Assembly (NCBI GenBank): GCA_964036315.1
Contig: OZ038485.1
Coordinates: 98,461,727 to 98,525,726 of the forward strand
Direction of reading: 5' to 3'
Source of the DNA: Acanthosepion esculentum
Taxonomy: Eukaryota > Mollusca > Cephalopoda > Sepiida > Sepiidae
DNA: 64,000 nucleotides
The translations under genes were made by a program, and so were the position numbers. Under the pieces are notes generated by a model. The model searched no databases. It saw only the letters and a program-made list of their open reading frames with translations, and was not told where the DNA came from. Every line of letters starts with the position of its first letter. Position 1 is the first letter of the stretch. Positions 32,165 to 43,292 of this stretch are shown here, in pieces.

Positions 32165-33135
32165 CAGCAGATCATTATTTAAACTTATGTCATTTATTAT
32201 AACAGACAATGAATGTCTATTATGTCGTTCTAATGTTCGAATGTTTGCTTTAATTTCTAGTGAAAAAAAGACAAAATTTGTCCAACCTTTAGATATTTTT
32301 TATTAAGCTGGTCCTAAGATTTCGGCTCACATGAGCCCTCCTCAGAATAGTTATACAGACATGAAACAAAGATATCCAACGTCAAATATGATATTTTGTT
32401 ATTTTAACAAAGGGAATTGCTATGCAAGGATAATGGTCCCAGAATAGTAGACGCAGATCGTAAGTTTAAGATGCGGTTCTATGACGTCATACCACGCGAT
32501 AGAACCAATGTCTAGATGCAATGTACTATGTTGTGACTAGTTTGAAATGTAATTTTGTTGAATGTGGGTTGCTTCGTTTTAATGTAGATGGCCTCCAATA
32601 TCTGAAGGTTCTTTTTACTGTGTGTATGTGTGAGTATTGTTGTGTTATCAACTAATATTTGTCTAATATTATGTACATGGCTATGTTTTTATAAAAAATG
32701 TTGTTTAATAGAACTCAGATCAGAAAGGTTACAGGTAAGTCTACGGGAGAGCGTGGTTGTAGTAAATCCAATATATGTAGTGGGTTTATTATTAGGATCA
32801 GAGATACAATCTCTGAATGGGCATGTAAATAGATACACTACGTTGGCTCTTTGTAGAGTATTTAGTCGTGTAGTTGCAGGGATATTAGAGACTCTGGGGT
32901 CAATTGTTTTAAATTCTTTATAATATATGATGAGCTTAAATTGTTTATTATTATTAATGGGTTTAATATTTCTACTTATATCTTTGAGTGTTTTATCATG
33001 TTTGTAATTATTATGCATTTGGTTAATAGTTAATAGTTTTATGTTTATTTTGACGTACAATATTATTATTAATATTATCAATTTTGTTAGAGGCATTATT
33101 ATGTTTATTGAGATACATTTTAATTTGTTGATCAA
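32165..33135 (-). pseudogene. Penelope-like element: end of RT, GIY-YIG start and 3' terminal repeat
   Basis: A minus-strand frame at 32689-33135 gives MPLTKLIILIII, KLIIYYKEFKTIDPRVSNI, VVYLFTCPFRDCISDPNNKP and TTYIGFTTTTLSRRLTCNLS, the linker and GIY-YIG start of a PLE. After a frame change the endonuclease ends as NLQILEAIYIKTKQPTFNKI (about 32530-32610). 32165-32530 is 3' UTR and class 2 terminal repeat, with a hammerhead-like block at 32320-32346 (minus). The RT palm is missing at the right, where an inverted tail follows. Confidence 0.75.
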
Positions 33136-33149
33136 TAAAAATTAGAGCA

Positions 33150-33230
33150 GACATTTGAACATTAAAACGGCTCATGATCAGACAGAATAGACATTCATTG
33201 TCGGTAATATTTAATAATATATGTTTAAAT
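33150..33230 (+). mobile_element. PLE terminal repeat tail, inverted relative to its neighbour
   Basis: gacatttgaacattaaaacg, gctcatgatcagac and gacattcattgtcgg match the tails at 27995-28030 and 46340-46415. It caps the 5'-truncated minus-strand PLE. Confidence 0.6.
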
Positions 33231-33231
33231 A

Positions 33232-33280
33232 TAAGGGTGTTCCAATAACTTGGACCGATTTTAAGTGTGAATTATATATA
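33232..33280 (+). mobile_element. Isolated left end of the 33.7-kb transposon family
   Basis: aagggtgttccaataacttg then gaccgattttaagtgtgaat, as at 33698; cut short by TA-rich DNA. Confidence 0.55.
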
Positions 33281-33289
33281 GATATATAT

Positions 33290-33633
33290 ATGATGGACTC
33301 TCCCATCGAACTCGACGTATGAGGGTCAGACAGATCAGTTCCCAGAAACTGAAAGCCCGACACCCACACAGGATTTGATTATAGTGGTGAAGGCCTTGTG
33401 CAGGGCCATCCACACTTTTTGGAGGGACGAATACAGGGACCTGGTGCAACGAATGCCACAAGGTCCCCAAACGACCCTCCGCAGGTTTTGAATTCAGAGT
33501 TGTCCTTCTCCTAGACCAGTTGCCGTCCAAGGCTATAGAACCCAGTCTGTCCTGCTATTTATCCATAGCTGGAGGGAGAAGAAGAGGATTCACACCTTTC
33601 CCAAGGGTATTAGCACGTAAGTGAATGTAATGG
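33290..33633 (-). mobile_element. SINE family A, long subtype without tRNA head
   Basis: It shares aggttttgaattcagagttg, accagttgccgtccaagg, tagaacccagtctgtcctgc and ccaagggtattagcacgtaa with 8310-8650 and 3625-3870. It ends at aatgtaatggatta, where the tRNA-like head should begin, and a TA array takes its place. The left part (33290-33480) is an extension not found in short copies. Confidence 0.55.

Positions 33634-33697
<64 letters not shown>
33634..33697. repeat. (TA)n array
   Basis: It sits between the truncated SINE and the left terminal repeat of the next transposon. Confidence 0.95.
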
Positions 33698-33700
<3 letters not shown>

Positions 33701-34264
33701 GGGGTTCCAATAACTTGGACCGATTTTAAATGTGAATTAAGTTTAAGCGTCTAATGATTTCTCTGCTTTTTCTTTCAGATTTCACAACTTAAGTCTTTGG
33801 CAATTTTAACCATGGAAAGATTAACAATCAAACTACGTATTAAAATTATCGAAGCCTATTAAGAAAATGGACGTTCAAACAGAAATGCAGAGGTCGTATC
33901 ATCTCTCGAAACAGCGAAGTCTGTTGGCCATCACGACTTGACGCCTTTAGATTTCTTCCTTTGGGGTCATCTCAAAAGTAAGTTCTATGCTAACAAGCCA
34001 ACAATTCAACAGTTGAACGATGAGATAATAAGGCATATTGGGGAGATCGGGGAGCAACTATGCAGAGACGTCATCAAAAATTTTGATCATCGAATGTAGG
34101 GGTGCCGACGAAGCCTTGGCGGACATTTGGACGATATTATTTTTCAGACATAATTGTCATGGCTTAAATAACATGATCCAATAGAGAAATAAATAAATTT
34201 TCACCAGTAACACGGGTTTATTTACTGCTGACTTTGATCCGTCTTAATGAAACACCCTTTATAT
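33698..34264 (+). mobile_element. mariner-type transposon, deletion derivative
   Basis: Ends aagggggttccaataacttg and cttaatgaaacaccctt form inverted repeats. Between them the plus strand encodes an N-terminal piece, MERLTIKLRIKIIEAY then stop, ENGRSNRNAE, joined to a C-terminal piece, HHDLTPLDFFLWGHLKSKFY, ANKPTIQQLNDEI and GGHLDDIIFQT. The D in LTPLDFFLWG is the third catalytic Asp; the first two are deleted. The tttctttcag before the frame is kept in the MITE at 7570-7786. Confidence 0.7.
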
Positions 34265-34399
34265 ATATAAATATATAAATCTCGAATGTACAAGCCATTA
34301 AACGTATATTAAACGAGTATATATCTTTCCGGACATTTTTCCGCTTCAAAAAATATGCATTACGTTTTCAGGATCGTCCTCTTCTCAGGTCCAAAGTTT

Positions 34400-35276
34400 T
34401 AGGACGACAGGAAACGACGTGGAATCTCTACTAAATCATGAGATGATTTGGAAAATACTGATCAAAATGGAAGACAATGGGTTACACTTTGGAATTGTCT
34501 GGTTAACTTTAATGCCTCAAAAACAAAACTTCTCTCTATTACTCACCACAGAGAACCATCCCTGCCACACATTAGAATGCCTGACGCTCAACTCCACGAG
34601 AGCACCTCTTTGCGGCTGCTCGGTCTCACATTGTCAGCCGTCCTGAGATGGAACAAATACATTGAGTCAATAGCTTCGTCAACCGCAAGGGGTTGATCCT
34701 TCAAATCTATAAATCAACCATTCGCCCTTGGAGGGAGTATTGCTGCCATATATTGTCTGGAGCCTCTTCTGTTTGTCTCAAGGTCCTTGATAAAATCCAG
34801 AGACGGGTATGCAATGTAATTGGCTTTGATCTGGCATCTCGTCTGCACACGCTCTATCAAAGACGTGCCGTCGCCTCCCTCTGTCTTTTTTTGCAAATAC
34901 TTTCATGGTAACTGCTCCGATGAGCTGCTTTCGCTGGTTCCCAGACTTCATGAATTTAAGCGTTCAACTAGGCTGGCATCTCGCTCTCACCCTTTCATTG
35001 TCGAAACTGTTAGATGTAGCCGTCTCTTGTACTCTAATAGCTTCATGTCTCGCACCTCACGCTTGTAGAACTCCTTCCCTTTCTCTTGTTTCCCTGATCG
35101 CTATAATCTGCAACTATTCAAATGTAATGCCAATCGACGTCTCCAGATGCCTTGATCTATCCCCTATCCTTCTCTTCATCCTTTCCTCTATCACTCCTCT
35201 TGGCTCTCGCTCCAACTCTCTGTAACCCCCTTGCGTGCTAGTTGCTTCCCGCCTTGCTTGGGGTGAAACGCTTAAA
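34400..35276 (+). pseudogene. Jockey/CR1-like LINE (family J), RT C terminus and 3' end
   Basis: Several frames give WLVNFNASKTKLLSITHHRE and LHESTSLRLLGLTLS (blocks after the RT palm), IYKSTIRPWREYCCHILSGA, KIQRRVCNVIGFDLASRLH, KYFHGNCSDELLSLVPRLHE, RLASRSHPFIVETVRCS and SNSFMSRTSRL. Single-base frameshifts near 34690 and 34895 break the frame. The 3' UTR ends in an A run at about 35274-35281 after gaaacgctt. The palm motif YxDD is upstream and missing. Confidence 0.75.
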
Positions 35277-35324
35277 AAAAAGCTTAAATCTTTTGTGAAC
35301 GCAACACATGTACAACACAAAATG

Positions 35325-36450
35325 TTATGGTGAAAAGGAAAGTAAAAGCATCTCACAAACACGACTGTCTTTCCGCTTTGTTATGTCTACCTTCTTTGGT
35401 GGTTTTGGCCGGTTGTTTCTAACAGGCTTCTTCAAATGCATTGCCGTATGTGAGCAAACAATTTTATGAGCTGACCAACATCGACCGATTTCTAGTGATA
35501 GCGTCAAGTCTATGTCGGGGCGATCGTAACCACGAGCGATGATGTAGGCAATGAGATGGTCGGCAGTTTCTGAAATTTCGGGTGCGCCATTTGGATGCCC
35601 AGCCATATACGCACCTTATGACAGTGTCATGCTCGGACATGCAATTTTTAGTTCGCCTTTTATTGACCCTCCCTCATAAGAGGAAAAAAGTGCCATCTCT
35701 AAATGGGACTGCTTTCTTATGAGACGAGGACACCAAGTGCAACAATGCCTTGATTTTGTGCTTGTTGAGTCTTGACTCAATGTTGAATCTCGCCTATTGC
35801 ATGGAATAATAATGCAACACAAAATGTACTTAGAACAAGAATGTATTATAACAAGAAAGTGTACACACTAAGTACATATAGTATTTCTGTATATTTCTGG
35901 GAAGACGTTCCTGGAGAATGTGTTGACTAGTCGCAGTCGATCAGAGTCTCTAGTTGAATCTCGTGATTCCTCCTCCCCGTCTCCCGGTACCAACCATTAT
36001 TTATATAGTTGGTAGTCACCTATGCAGATTAGGTGGATCCTACACAACAGTGCTGCACAACATCCATCTATCTCTCACCACCCATGTGTGAAAATAAAGT
36101 TAAAGTCTTCCAGAGGCATCCTCCACCTGTCCCCGTTCCCATCTTTTCCTCACCATGGAATTTCTGTCCTGATCAACCTGCACTAAGATTTGTTTAAAGT
36201 GCTCAGTTGCTTGTGCAGCACAATGCACACTCTCACCATCAAAACAACATATCCCATACAGGTGCACTCTGTGCCAGGCGTTAGGTATTTGTGATGATCG
36301 CATGTTATATTATCACGGAGTTTAAACTCCCCGGGACCTTAAATACATTGAGTAGTTCGTGGTGAACCACACAATATACATAAGACATTTTAATATCAGA
36401 GTTTGCCGTCTCAGGTACAAGGGCTGGTGGCTATATATATATAATCATTT
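35325..36450 (-). mobile_element. Possible LTR retroelement remnant
   Basis: On the minus strand a TATA-like ctatataaataatgg near 36000-36015, with tgttgtgcagcactgttg upstream and a polyadenylation-like aataata downstream, suggests an LTR at about 35800-36065. Downstream lies a 93-codon frame (35325-35606, MAGHPNGAPEISETADHLIA ... CWSAHKIVCSH) and upstream a 67-codon frame (36100-36303). I do not recognise either product. No second LTR was found. Confidence 0.3.
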
Positions 36451-37390
36451 TTATGGACATGTAGATAACTTGCCGGCGCCATCTCCTCCTCAAATCCTTT
36501 GTTGACATGGTGAGAGATTTAGAGAATGAATGAAAACCAACGTTGCCCGTTACTCTTTAAAATAAGTTGCAGCAGAAGAGCAACAAAGGTACTCTGCCCA
36601 ATGGCCTCTATACACATGAAAAAAAACATTATTTTTTTTATACATTGGATGTCTGAGTAAACAGTTCGTCATAAAATGTGCCAATATATTGATATATGTA
36701 TTTTTAAATAATAATAATAAAATAAAATAAAAAATATAAAATTATTATCAAATATATTAGAGCATTATTATTATTATTGTTGTTTTTAAAATAATTGAAA
36801 GATAATAAAAGCAAATTGGCTATTAGTGAACGTAACAAAATATCGTTTTAACTGAAAACGCTTTACCAACAAATTTGAAATACATTACTTTACAATTAAT
36901 AAATAAGAAAATGTGAAAGAATTAAAATCACACTAAATGTTATTAACAGAATCGGTGAATATAAATAATAATAGATAAAGAAACTGGTGATAATGAGATA
37001 ATAGTCAATGGAAGAAAAAACAAAATAAACATTAAAACTCTCTAAAAGCTTTCCTCCAGTGTCGAAAAATTACGACCAAATCGTAAAAACAGGGAAATGT
37101 CAGGTTTAAATTTAAATAGATTAGAATCTAGAATTATTCATGCCACTATATAATAAATAAAACAAATACAATGCATTATGTTAAGTCTTAGCGGGATATT
37201 CTTAATAAATTACAATTGCTAAACAACACTGAAAATAAAAATCGTTGTATGCCACGACTCATCTTAAAAATAAACAAATAAAAAATTTAAGAATATATTA
37301 AATACTATAAATAAATAATAACGTAACAAATATTATAAGGTAATATAATAAACAATTTAAAATAAAATATTAATGGATAATTATAAAAAT

Positions 37391-37393
<3 letters not shown>
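36451..37393. other. Unassigned, strongly AT-rich
   Basis: No element recognised. It holds many ataataataa-type stretches. Confidence 0.6.

Positions 37394-37465
<72 letters not shown>
37394..37465. repeat. (TA)n array
   Basis: It borders the terminal side of the largest PLE. Confidence 0.95.
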
Positions 37466-37468
<3 letters not shown>

Positions 37469-37911
37469 TGTGTGTATTTAGGCAGCATTTTTTTTATTGA
37501 TGCATGTTTCATTAAACAATATAGACTTTGTCCATTTCATAATATCTCTTTTATGTAAATTCTTTTCATAACTTCTGATAAGCTTAATAACATTATCATT
37601 AAACGAAGAAAGAAAATCACAATATTGATACATATTTTTTAAACCTATCTAAGCTTTCAGCTTACATAAGCCATTATCAAATACTACAATTACATTACGA
37701 TATATTAATCAATACACGGACAAAACAATAATGATAGTCTGTTTTTGTTTACATGGTAGATTTCCAAGCAACGACAATATCGTGCATACGAGACGCTGGA
37801 AGCGAAAATCGCACCGCAGCTCATGACGTCACACATGACCACGCGAGAGTGTAAACGAGAAGTATTAAGTATAGGAAGCCAATGGTATAAACCATTGGCT
37901 TCTGTTACCAA
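37466..37911 (-). mobile_element. 3' region and terminal repeat of the largest PLE
   Basis: The minus strand has ttgataatggcttatgtaag, ctgaaagcttagata at 37648-37681, the class 2 hammerhead-like position, and gacgtcatgagctgcgg earlier, the counterpart of gacgtcatagaaccgc in the 31-32 kb copies. A short palindrome aagccaatggtataaacc/attggctt lies at 37876-37901. Confidence 0.6.
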
Positions 37912-39660
37912 TTATAGGCATGTAAGAATATTTGTGGAGATTTCATAGTTTATTTTGTTCAGGTTAGGTTTCAACTGTTTTATGTATATAGCTTCAAGAA
38001 TTTTTAGTTTTTGTTTATTGTTTTCATGTTTAAGTATAGTTGTGTTTCCAACGAGGATTTTCCGGAATTGTGTATGCGGCCAGGTATGTTGTTTTAAATA
38101 CCTAAAAATGTTAGAGTTATCATTCAAATGTAATTTCAAGCATCGTGAAAGCGAGTTTGTGGTGTAACCAACATAAATATTATTTAATTCGTTGGTGATA
38201 CATTCTCCCAAAGGGCACTTGAATTTGTAAACTATGTTGGGTTTTGCAAATCGCTAAACAAGGGAGAAGAATCATTGCGAATAATTGAGTTGGATATACT
38301 AGATTTAATATAGTATATGATTAACTTAATTTTTTTTCTAGGATCTGTTGTAGATATATTAGTATTTACTAATTTTTTTAGTATATTTTCATCTTGTTTA
38401 TAATTAGTATGCATTTGATGACGATATAGGAGATTAATATGTTTGAGATTAGTAGAAGCAGTATTAGGTTCTATTTGCTTTGTATTGAGATTTCTAAGAA
38501 AGTATCTTATTTGTTCATCAACTGTATAGTTTGGAAAGCTATTATTAATAAGTGTTTGTTTTATATTCTTTAGTTCACTGTAAAAAAATCTGTTTTGTGG
38601 ATGAATTAGTTTCTGCACGATGTATTAGATTTTTATAATTGCTATTTTGGAGTTATATGGGCATTCATTCTTGTAGTTAAGTGTACATGAATTTATGCTG
38701 GTAGGTTTTTTGTATTGCGAAATAGTAAATTTGTTATTATTTGTGTTTATCAATATGTCAAGGTAGGGAATTTTATTAGTAGTATTGAGTTCATACGTAA
38801 ATTTAAGGACAGAATTATTTTGGAAACGTTTTTGAGGTTGAAGTATTTCATCTTTATTTTTAACTACCATAAGGATATCATCAACATATCTTAGGTAGAT
38901 GGATGTTTTTAGAAAATCTGTAAATATCTTATTTTCGAGGTTAGACATGTAGAAATTACTACATGTCGCACCCAGTACTGAACCCATAGAGACACCATCA
39001 CCTAGTATATATATATTATTATAATGATCTAAGAAAGGGACTTCAGTAGTACAAGCTAATAGTAGTTTCCGTAATATATTAGGATTAATTTTAAGTTGGG
39101 GTAAACATGAGTTACTGTATATATTTCTTATAATTATGTCAATAGTTTCACTAACAGGGACATTGGTAAATAAGTTTTCAACATCAAGTGAAGCTATAAT
39201 TTCATTGTTGGGTTTTTCACTTTTTAGGATTTGGATTACTTCTAATGTTGACTTAACACTATATTTACTAGGAAGGTAGGGGGTAATGAGTTGGTTAATG
39301 TATTTTGTAGTTGATATACAGGAGTTGGAATTTGTGATATGATAGGACGGAGAGGATAGTTAGGTTTACGTGTTTTTATAGTACCGTATATGTAACCAGG
39401 TCTATAATCACCAACAATTTTAGGGAGTTTTTTTTTAAGAGTTCTGTTCGGCATTATTAGCATTAATGAGTTTATTAAGCTTTGATTTTAGTTGGTTGGG
39501 CGGGTTCTTGTTGAGATTTTAAACTTTATGTGATCATGGAGTATGTGGTCAAGTTTTATGTTGTAATCCAATTAGTTTAGGATGACCAAAATGTTGGTCT
39601 TATCAGCTTTTTTTTTACAATGATGTCAGGGTAGTTGCGTAGTTGTTGTTCTGCAATTTT
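37912..39660 (-). pseudogene. Penelope-like element: RT and GIY-YIG endonuclease, broken frames
   Basis: Reading right to left: KADKTNILVILN (39560-39620), PNRTLKKKLPKIVGDYRPGY, IYGTIKTRKPNYPLRPIIS (RT fingers, 39242-39463), then MGSVLGATCSNFYMSNLE and YLRYVDDILMVVKNKDEILQ (palm with intact YVDD, 38625-38987), IPYLDILINTNNNKFTISQY, a linker (38232-38618), and the endonuclease YVGYTTNSLSRCLKLHLND ... KILEAIYIKQLKPNLNKINY (37912-38211). It is the most complete PLE here, lacking the N-terminal part. Frameshifts separate the frames near 38215, 38620 and 39000-39240. PLE RTs are related to telomerase; retrotransposition is the family's role. Confidence 0.85.
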
Positions 39661-39948
39661 TAGTTGTTTAGAAACTATTTTTGATCTGTGAACGCAAAAG
39701 TGTGTTTTTTGCGTTCAAGTCTTCTGAAGATCGCGTGGACATGAAACTCGGGTTATGACTAGAGCCATCCTTTCATAGGATTTAACGTTGTTAAGCGTTT
39801 TTGCTCTGTCTAGTCAATCGGGGGTTCAAGCACTTTACTTTAGAGACTAGGTAGGTTTCCCTTTATGCCTTTTGTCTTTTTCAGTATTTACATTTTTAAG
39901 CTTTTGGCAAGTTGTCCGTTAGTTCCATCAAAGGATTTTTCTTTTCTT
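39661..39948. other. Unassigned; possible PLE 5' remainder
   Basis: No reliable translation on the minus strand beyond 39660. Confidence 0.4.
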
Positions 39949-39986
<38 letters not shown>

Positions 39987-39995
39987 ACACATATA

Positions 39996-40058
<63 letters not shown>

Positions 40059-40067
40059 ACACATATA

Positions 40068-40117
<50 letters not shown>
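39949..40117. repeat. (TA)n array with duplicated internal block
   Basis: The block gtatacacatatatatttata occurs twice (about 39982-40002 and 40054-40074) between pure TA runs, so the array contains a 72-bp duplication. Confidence 0.95.
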
Positions 40118-40119
<2 letters not shown>

Positions 40120-40285
40120 AGAATAAGGAACAAACAAGAAAGGTTTATAAGTTTAACATTTTATTTAAGCTTCATCAAATTTGGTAGGGATGTGTTGCGG
40201 AAGAGAATGTTCGGGTACATATTTATTGCTGTTTAAATTAATGTTTTGAACGCTGATATCTTACTCTTAGATCTTTTACATTTGG

Positions 40286-40288
<3 letters not shown>
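40118..40288. other. Short unassigned stretch between TA arrays
   Basis: It contains aagcttcatcaaatttggta near 40167-40187, not assigned. Confidence 0.4.

Positions 40289-40341
<53 letters not shown>
40289..40341. repeat. (TA)n array
   Basis: Pure TA beside a PLE-terminal-like sequence. Confidence 0.95.
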
Positions 40342-40344
<3 letters not shown>

Positions 40345-40540
40345 ATGTACTAAAAAAACAAATCAGTTTCCATGCCTGATGATGTCTGTATGAACATATG
40401 AAAGTACTAGCAAAAAGAGACCTTATACAGCTCGAATTTATTATTCGTGCGTTAATGTAATTTTAATAAATTTGTTTGCGAAGATGTATTCTCGCCATTT
40501 ATATCATTAATTTCACTAATATATTTTTGGTATGAATGAT
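40342..40540 (+). mobile_element. PLE-terminal-like sequence with CTGATGA motif
   Basis: tccatgcctgatgatgtctg then tatgaacatatgaaagtact: the block 40376-40403 has CUGAUGA, a UGU/ACA stem candidate and UGAAA, the hammerhead order. No downstream UH site with a convincing stem III was found. It abuts a TA array, as the other PLE termini do. Confidence 0.35.
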
Positions 40541-40599
40541 TCATTTAATATATATCTATATATATCTATACACACACAAGGTGTGATGGGTAAATTAAC

Positions 40600-41035
40600 G
40601 CCATTGTATATTATTAATTTCGCGCATGCGTGTAGTGTGTTTTTGATTTATTCGACTGACCATTACACTAGGGTCAACTGTGTATTGTCTGTGAAAAAAA
40701 GAGCACCAGAATCTTCGAAACGGTGTACTGTACTGCTTGGCATTCGCCCCAATACGACTATTTTCAGAGTGTTTGGGGGTTAATATGAGGACAGTGCAAA
40801 AGAGTTAGATAAGTCTAATGGTGATTACGACGGTACGGCAACTCAGAAAACTCACTCTGATAATAAAAGAACTCCCGAATTTTTTTGGTGAGATCCAGGC
40901 CATGATTGAGAACGATCCCTCCAAGTCAATCAGATCAATAGCCAGGGATACAGGAGTGTCTGAGTTTCTTATCAGACAGTTAGTGTATAAAGACTATCGT
41001 TATTTCTCATACAAGATGAAAAAGGAGTCCTAATC
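40600..41035 (+). pseudogene. Tc1/mariner-type transposase N-terminal fragment
   Basis: The plus strand gives KRTPEFFGEIQAMIENDPSK, SIRSIARDTGVSEFLIRQLV and YKDYRYFSYKMKKES then stop. This is a helix-turn-helix DNA-binding domain (SIRSIARDTGVSEFLIRQ) followed by the linker before the first catalytic Asp. The upstream part (FGG, then stop, YEDSAKELDKSNGDYDG) is in another frame. The catalytic domain is missing; LINE sequence follows on the other strand. Confidence 0.55.
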
Positions 41036-41039
41036 AGCA

Positions 41040-42330
41040 TGCTGGTAACTTGTGGCTAGGGGGCTCCTGTTTAATAGAGGATTGGGACGAAATATCAATA
41101 GCTACCACAGTATGGTCATAATTACCAAGCGGGCCATGTTGCGAAGCTCGGCAAGAGCGAGGAGAGGAGGTAAGAAATAAATCAAATAGAGAAGCACATT
41201 GCCTCGTTTTTGCTAAAGAAACAAGTAGGGAAATCCACGATTTGAGTAAGGGAATGGATCATGAAAAAATGTAATGTCTAAACACCGGCAACATCAGTTC
41301 TAATGTTTAATCCACGTGTTGTGGTGAGCATTAATGTCAGCAAAGACAAAATATTTCACAGATGTGTAGAGGGAAAGTGCCTTTTCTATTCTTTCAGTAA
41401 TTATGTCTAATATGCTGCAGTCCTGAGAAGAGGGGGGGCGATAAAGGAAAAAGAGGTAGCTAAAAGAGATTAGTAACGAAAGATGTAAGCACATGAAAGA
41501 GTCGTCTGTGGCCTCGAGAGACAATTCCCTGGTCATTGAAGATTACTCCAGATGTAAGCACCAAGGCCAGACCTGCTAAGGCTGGAACATGTCAGTCTGT
41601 GGGGCATCATGTTGAAAATCACGGAACGTGTCCCAATCGGCATGCTGGTAACGAAATATCAATAGCTACCACAGTGTGGTCAGAATTACCAAGAGGGCAG
41701 TGTTGCTTAGTTCGGCAAGAACTAGGAGAGAAGGTGAGAAATAAATCAAGTAGAGAAGCCTGTTGCTTGCGTATGCTAGAGAAACGATTAGGGAAATACA
41801 CGAATTGTCCAAGGGAAAGGCCAATGGAAAAAAATATGTTTGAACACCGGCAACCTCAGTAAATTTAGAATATTTAAGCCATGTGTCGTAGAGAGCATTA
41901 AAGTCTCCGAAGACAAAGATGTTCTCAGAGGGATGGAGAGGAAGTTCCTTTTCTATACTTTCAGCAATTATGGCTAATATACTACAGTCCCGGGAAGAGG
42001 GGGTTCGATAAAGGAAAACGAGATCGCTTAAAGTTTAGTAACGAAAGAGACAGAAGCAGGTAAAGGAGTAGTCTGAGGCTTCGAGAGACAATTTCCTGAC
42101 CATCAGAAGCTTATCCGAATCTTTTCAGCATAGGAGAAGATAACCTGGAACCAAGAATCCATTTGTAGCAATGGAAGAATTTAAGTTAGTTCCACAGAGG
42201 GCCAAGATATCGGGCAACCGCTCGAAGAGGAATTATTGTACGCTGCAAAACCTGGAACGGATACCTTGGATATTAGTGAAAGAAAAGCTGAGTGGGTGGG
42301 CAGTGGTTTGTTTGTTAACTGGTTTAGTTG
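41040..42330 (-). pseudogene. LINE apurinic endonuclease domain, duplicated in tandem
   Basis: Reading the minus strand from 42330: NIQGIRS, PDILALCGTNLNSSI (expected LCET), then FLYRTPSSRDCSILAII, NIFVFGDFNALYDTWLKYS, LLDLFLTFSPSSCRTKQHC and PLGNSDHTVVAIDISLPACR. These are the endonuclease blocks (ET, GDFN, SDH) of Jockey/CR1-like LINEs. A second copy follows (41040-41536): FFLYRPPSSQDCSILDII, KYFVFADINAHHNTWIKH, then frameshifted remains. The direct-repeat spacing is about 590 bp. The second copy has ADIN in place of GDFN. The RT part does not follow. Confidence 0.7.
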
Positions 42331-42368
42331 CATTACTTTTTGTTGTGTTTTCCATGAAATTCGTTTTG

Positions 42369-42369
<1 letters not shown>

Positions 42370-42448
<79 letters not shown>
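42370..42448. repeat. (GA)n array
   Basis: Pure GA over about 78 bp. Confidence 0.97.
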
Positions 42449-42449
<1 letters not shown>

Positions 42450-42477
42450 CCACTGTAATTGTCACTATCTTTCGTCA

Positions 42478-42640
42478 ATGGTAATCTTCCCCTATCAATG
42501 GGTTAATTAGTAAGAATTGTATCACTTAGCCACTACTATCTCAAAAAATATCTTACAATCTGAAATATATATTCGGTTTTTAAATAACCTGCAAAGGGTT
42601 CATTAACCGTAGAAGACAAATCTATCAATCAACAATCAAT
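42478..42640 (+). mobile_element. SINE family A, 3' part
   Basis: tatcaatgggttaattagta, cttagccactactatctc, gcaaagggttcattaaccgt. It matches the 3' half of 42715-42985; the head is missing. Confidence 0.6.
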
Positions 42641-42714
42641 TACATTTAATTTACTGAACTTAAGCAACGTTGAGCCCAGTCAGGACCTAGATGGGTGAGA
42701 ATACCAGGTGCTGT

Positions 42715-42990
42715 AAGCTTGGATGTGCAGGTGGTTCAATAGATAATAGCTCGGAATTGTTAATCGGAGAGCCGAGTTTCAATTCCCGTTGTGTCCGTTA
42801 TATTCACTTACGCGCAAATACCATTGGGAAAGGTATGAATCCACCTTTTCTCCCCTAACTATGGGTTAATTAGTAAGAATTATATCACTAAACCATTACT
42901 ATCTCCAAAAAAATTCTTAGAATCTAAAAATATATTCTGGCTTTAAATAACCTTCAAATTGTTCATTAGCTGTAGAAATAGAATCTATCA
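42715..42990 (+). mobile_element. tRNA-derived SINE, family A
   Basis: The head has caggtggttcaatagataat and the degenerate box B gagtttcaattcc. The body has accattgggaaaggtatgaa, and the 3' part has ttaaataaccttcaaattg and cattagctgtagaaatag. Confidence 0.65.
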
Positions 42991-43104
42991 GTCAATGGTT
43001 TAATTTAACGCACCTTATGAATTTAATCCTCTGACTTTTTTTCCTGACAACCATTAATTCAGTATATTTCTTGGTGTGCGGATTCGCCCCCGATACATTT
43101 TTTT

Positions 43105-43292
43105 TCATTATTGTTGCGAAAATTTCTAAACTATACCATGTTATTTATTTTTTATTTTGTTATCATTTATAGCTTTTAGCAGCCTAGTAAACATATTAAA
43201 ATGCTTAGGAAATACAAATTTATTTTGTACCATTCAGTTTTTGAACTATGGCGTCCGTGCCATAAAATTGTTGAAATTTGTTTTAAATAAAA
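43105..43292 (+). repeat. Direct repeat, left copy, flanking an RT fragment
   Basis: It begins ttcattattgttgcgaaaat and ends ttgaaatttgttttaaataa. It matches 44165-44365 throughout. Confidence 0.65.

Noticed and set aside
35325..35606. 93-codon host exon
   Set aside because: It lies downstream of an LTR-like segment on the same strand and has no splice support; left as possible LTR element debris.
37912..39660. Working Penelope element
   Set aside because: YVDD and the GIY-YIG core are present, but frameshifts split the protein into at least four pieces and the N terminus is missing.
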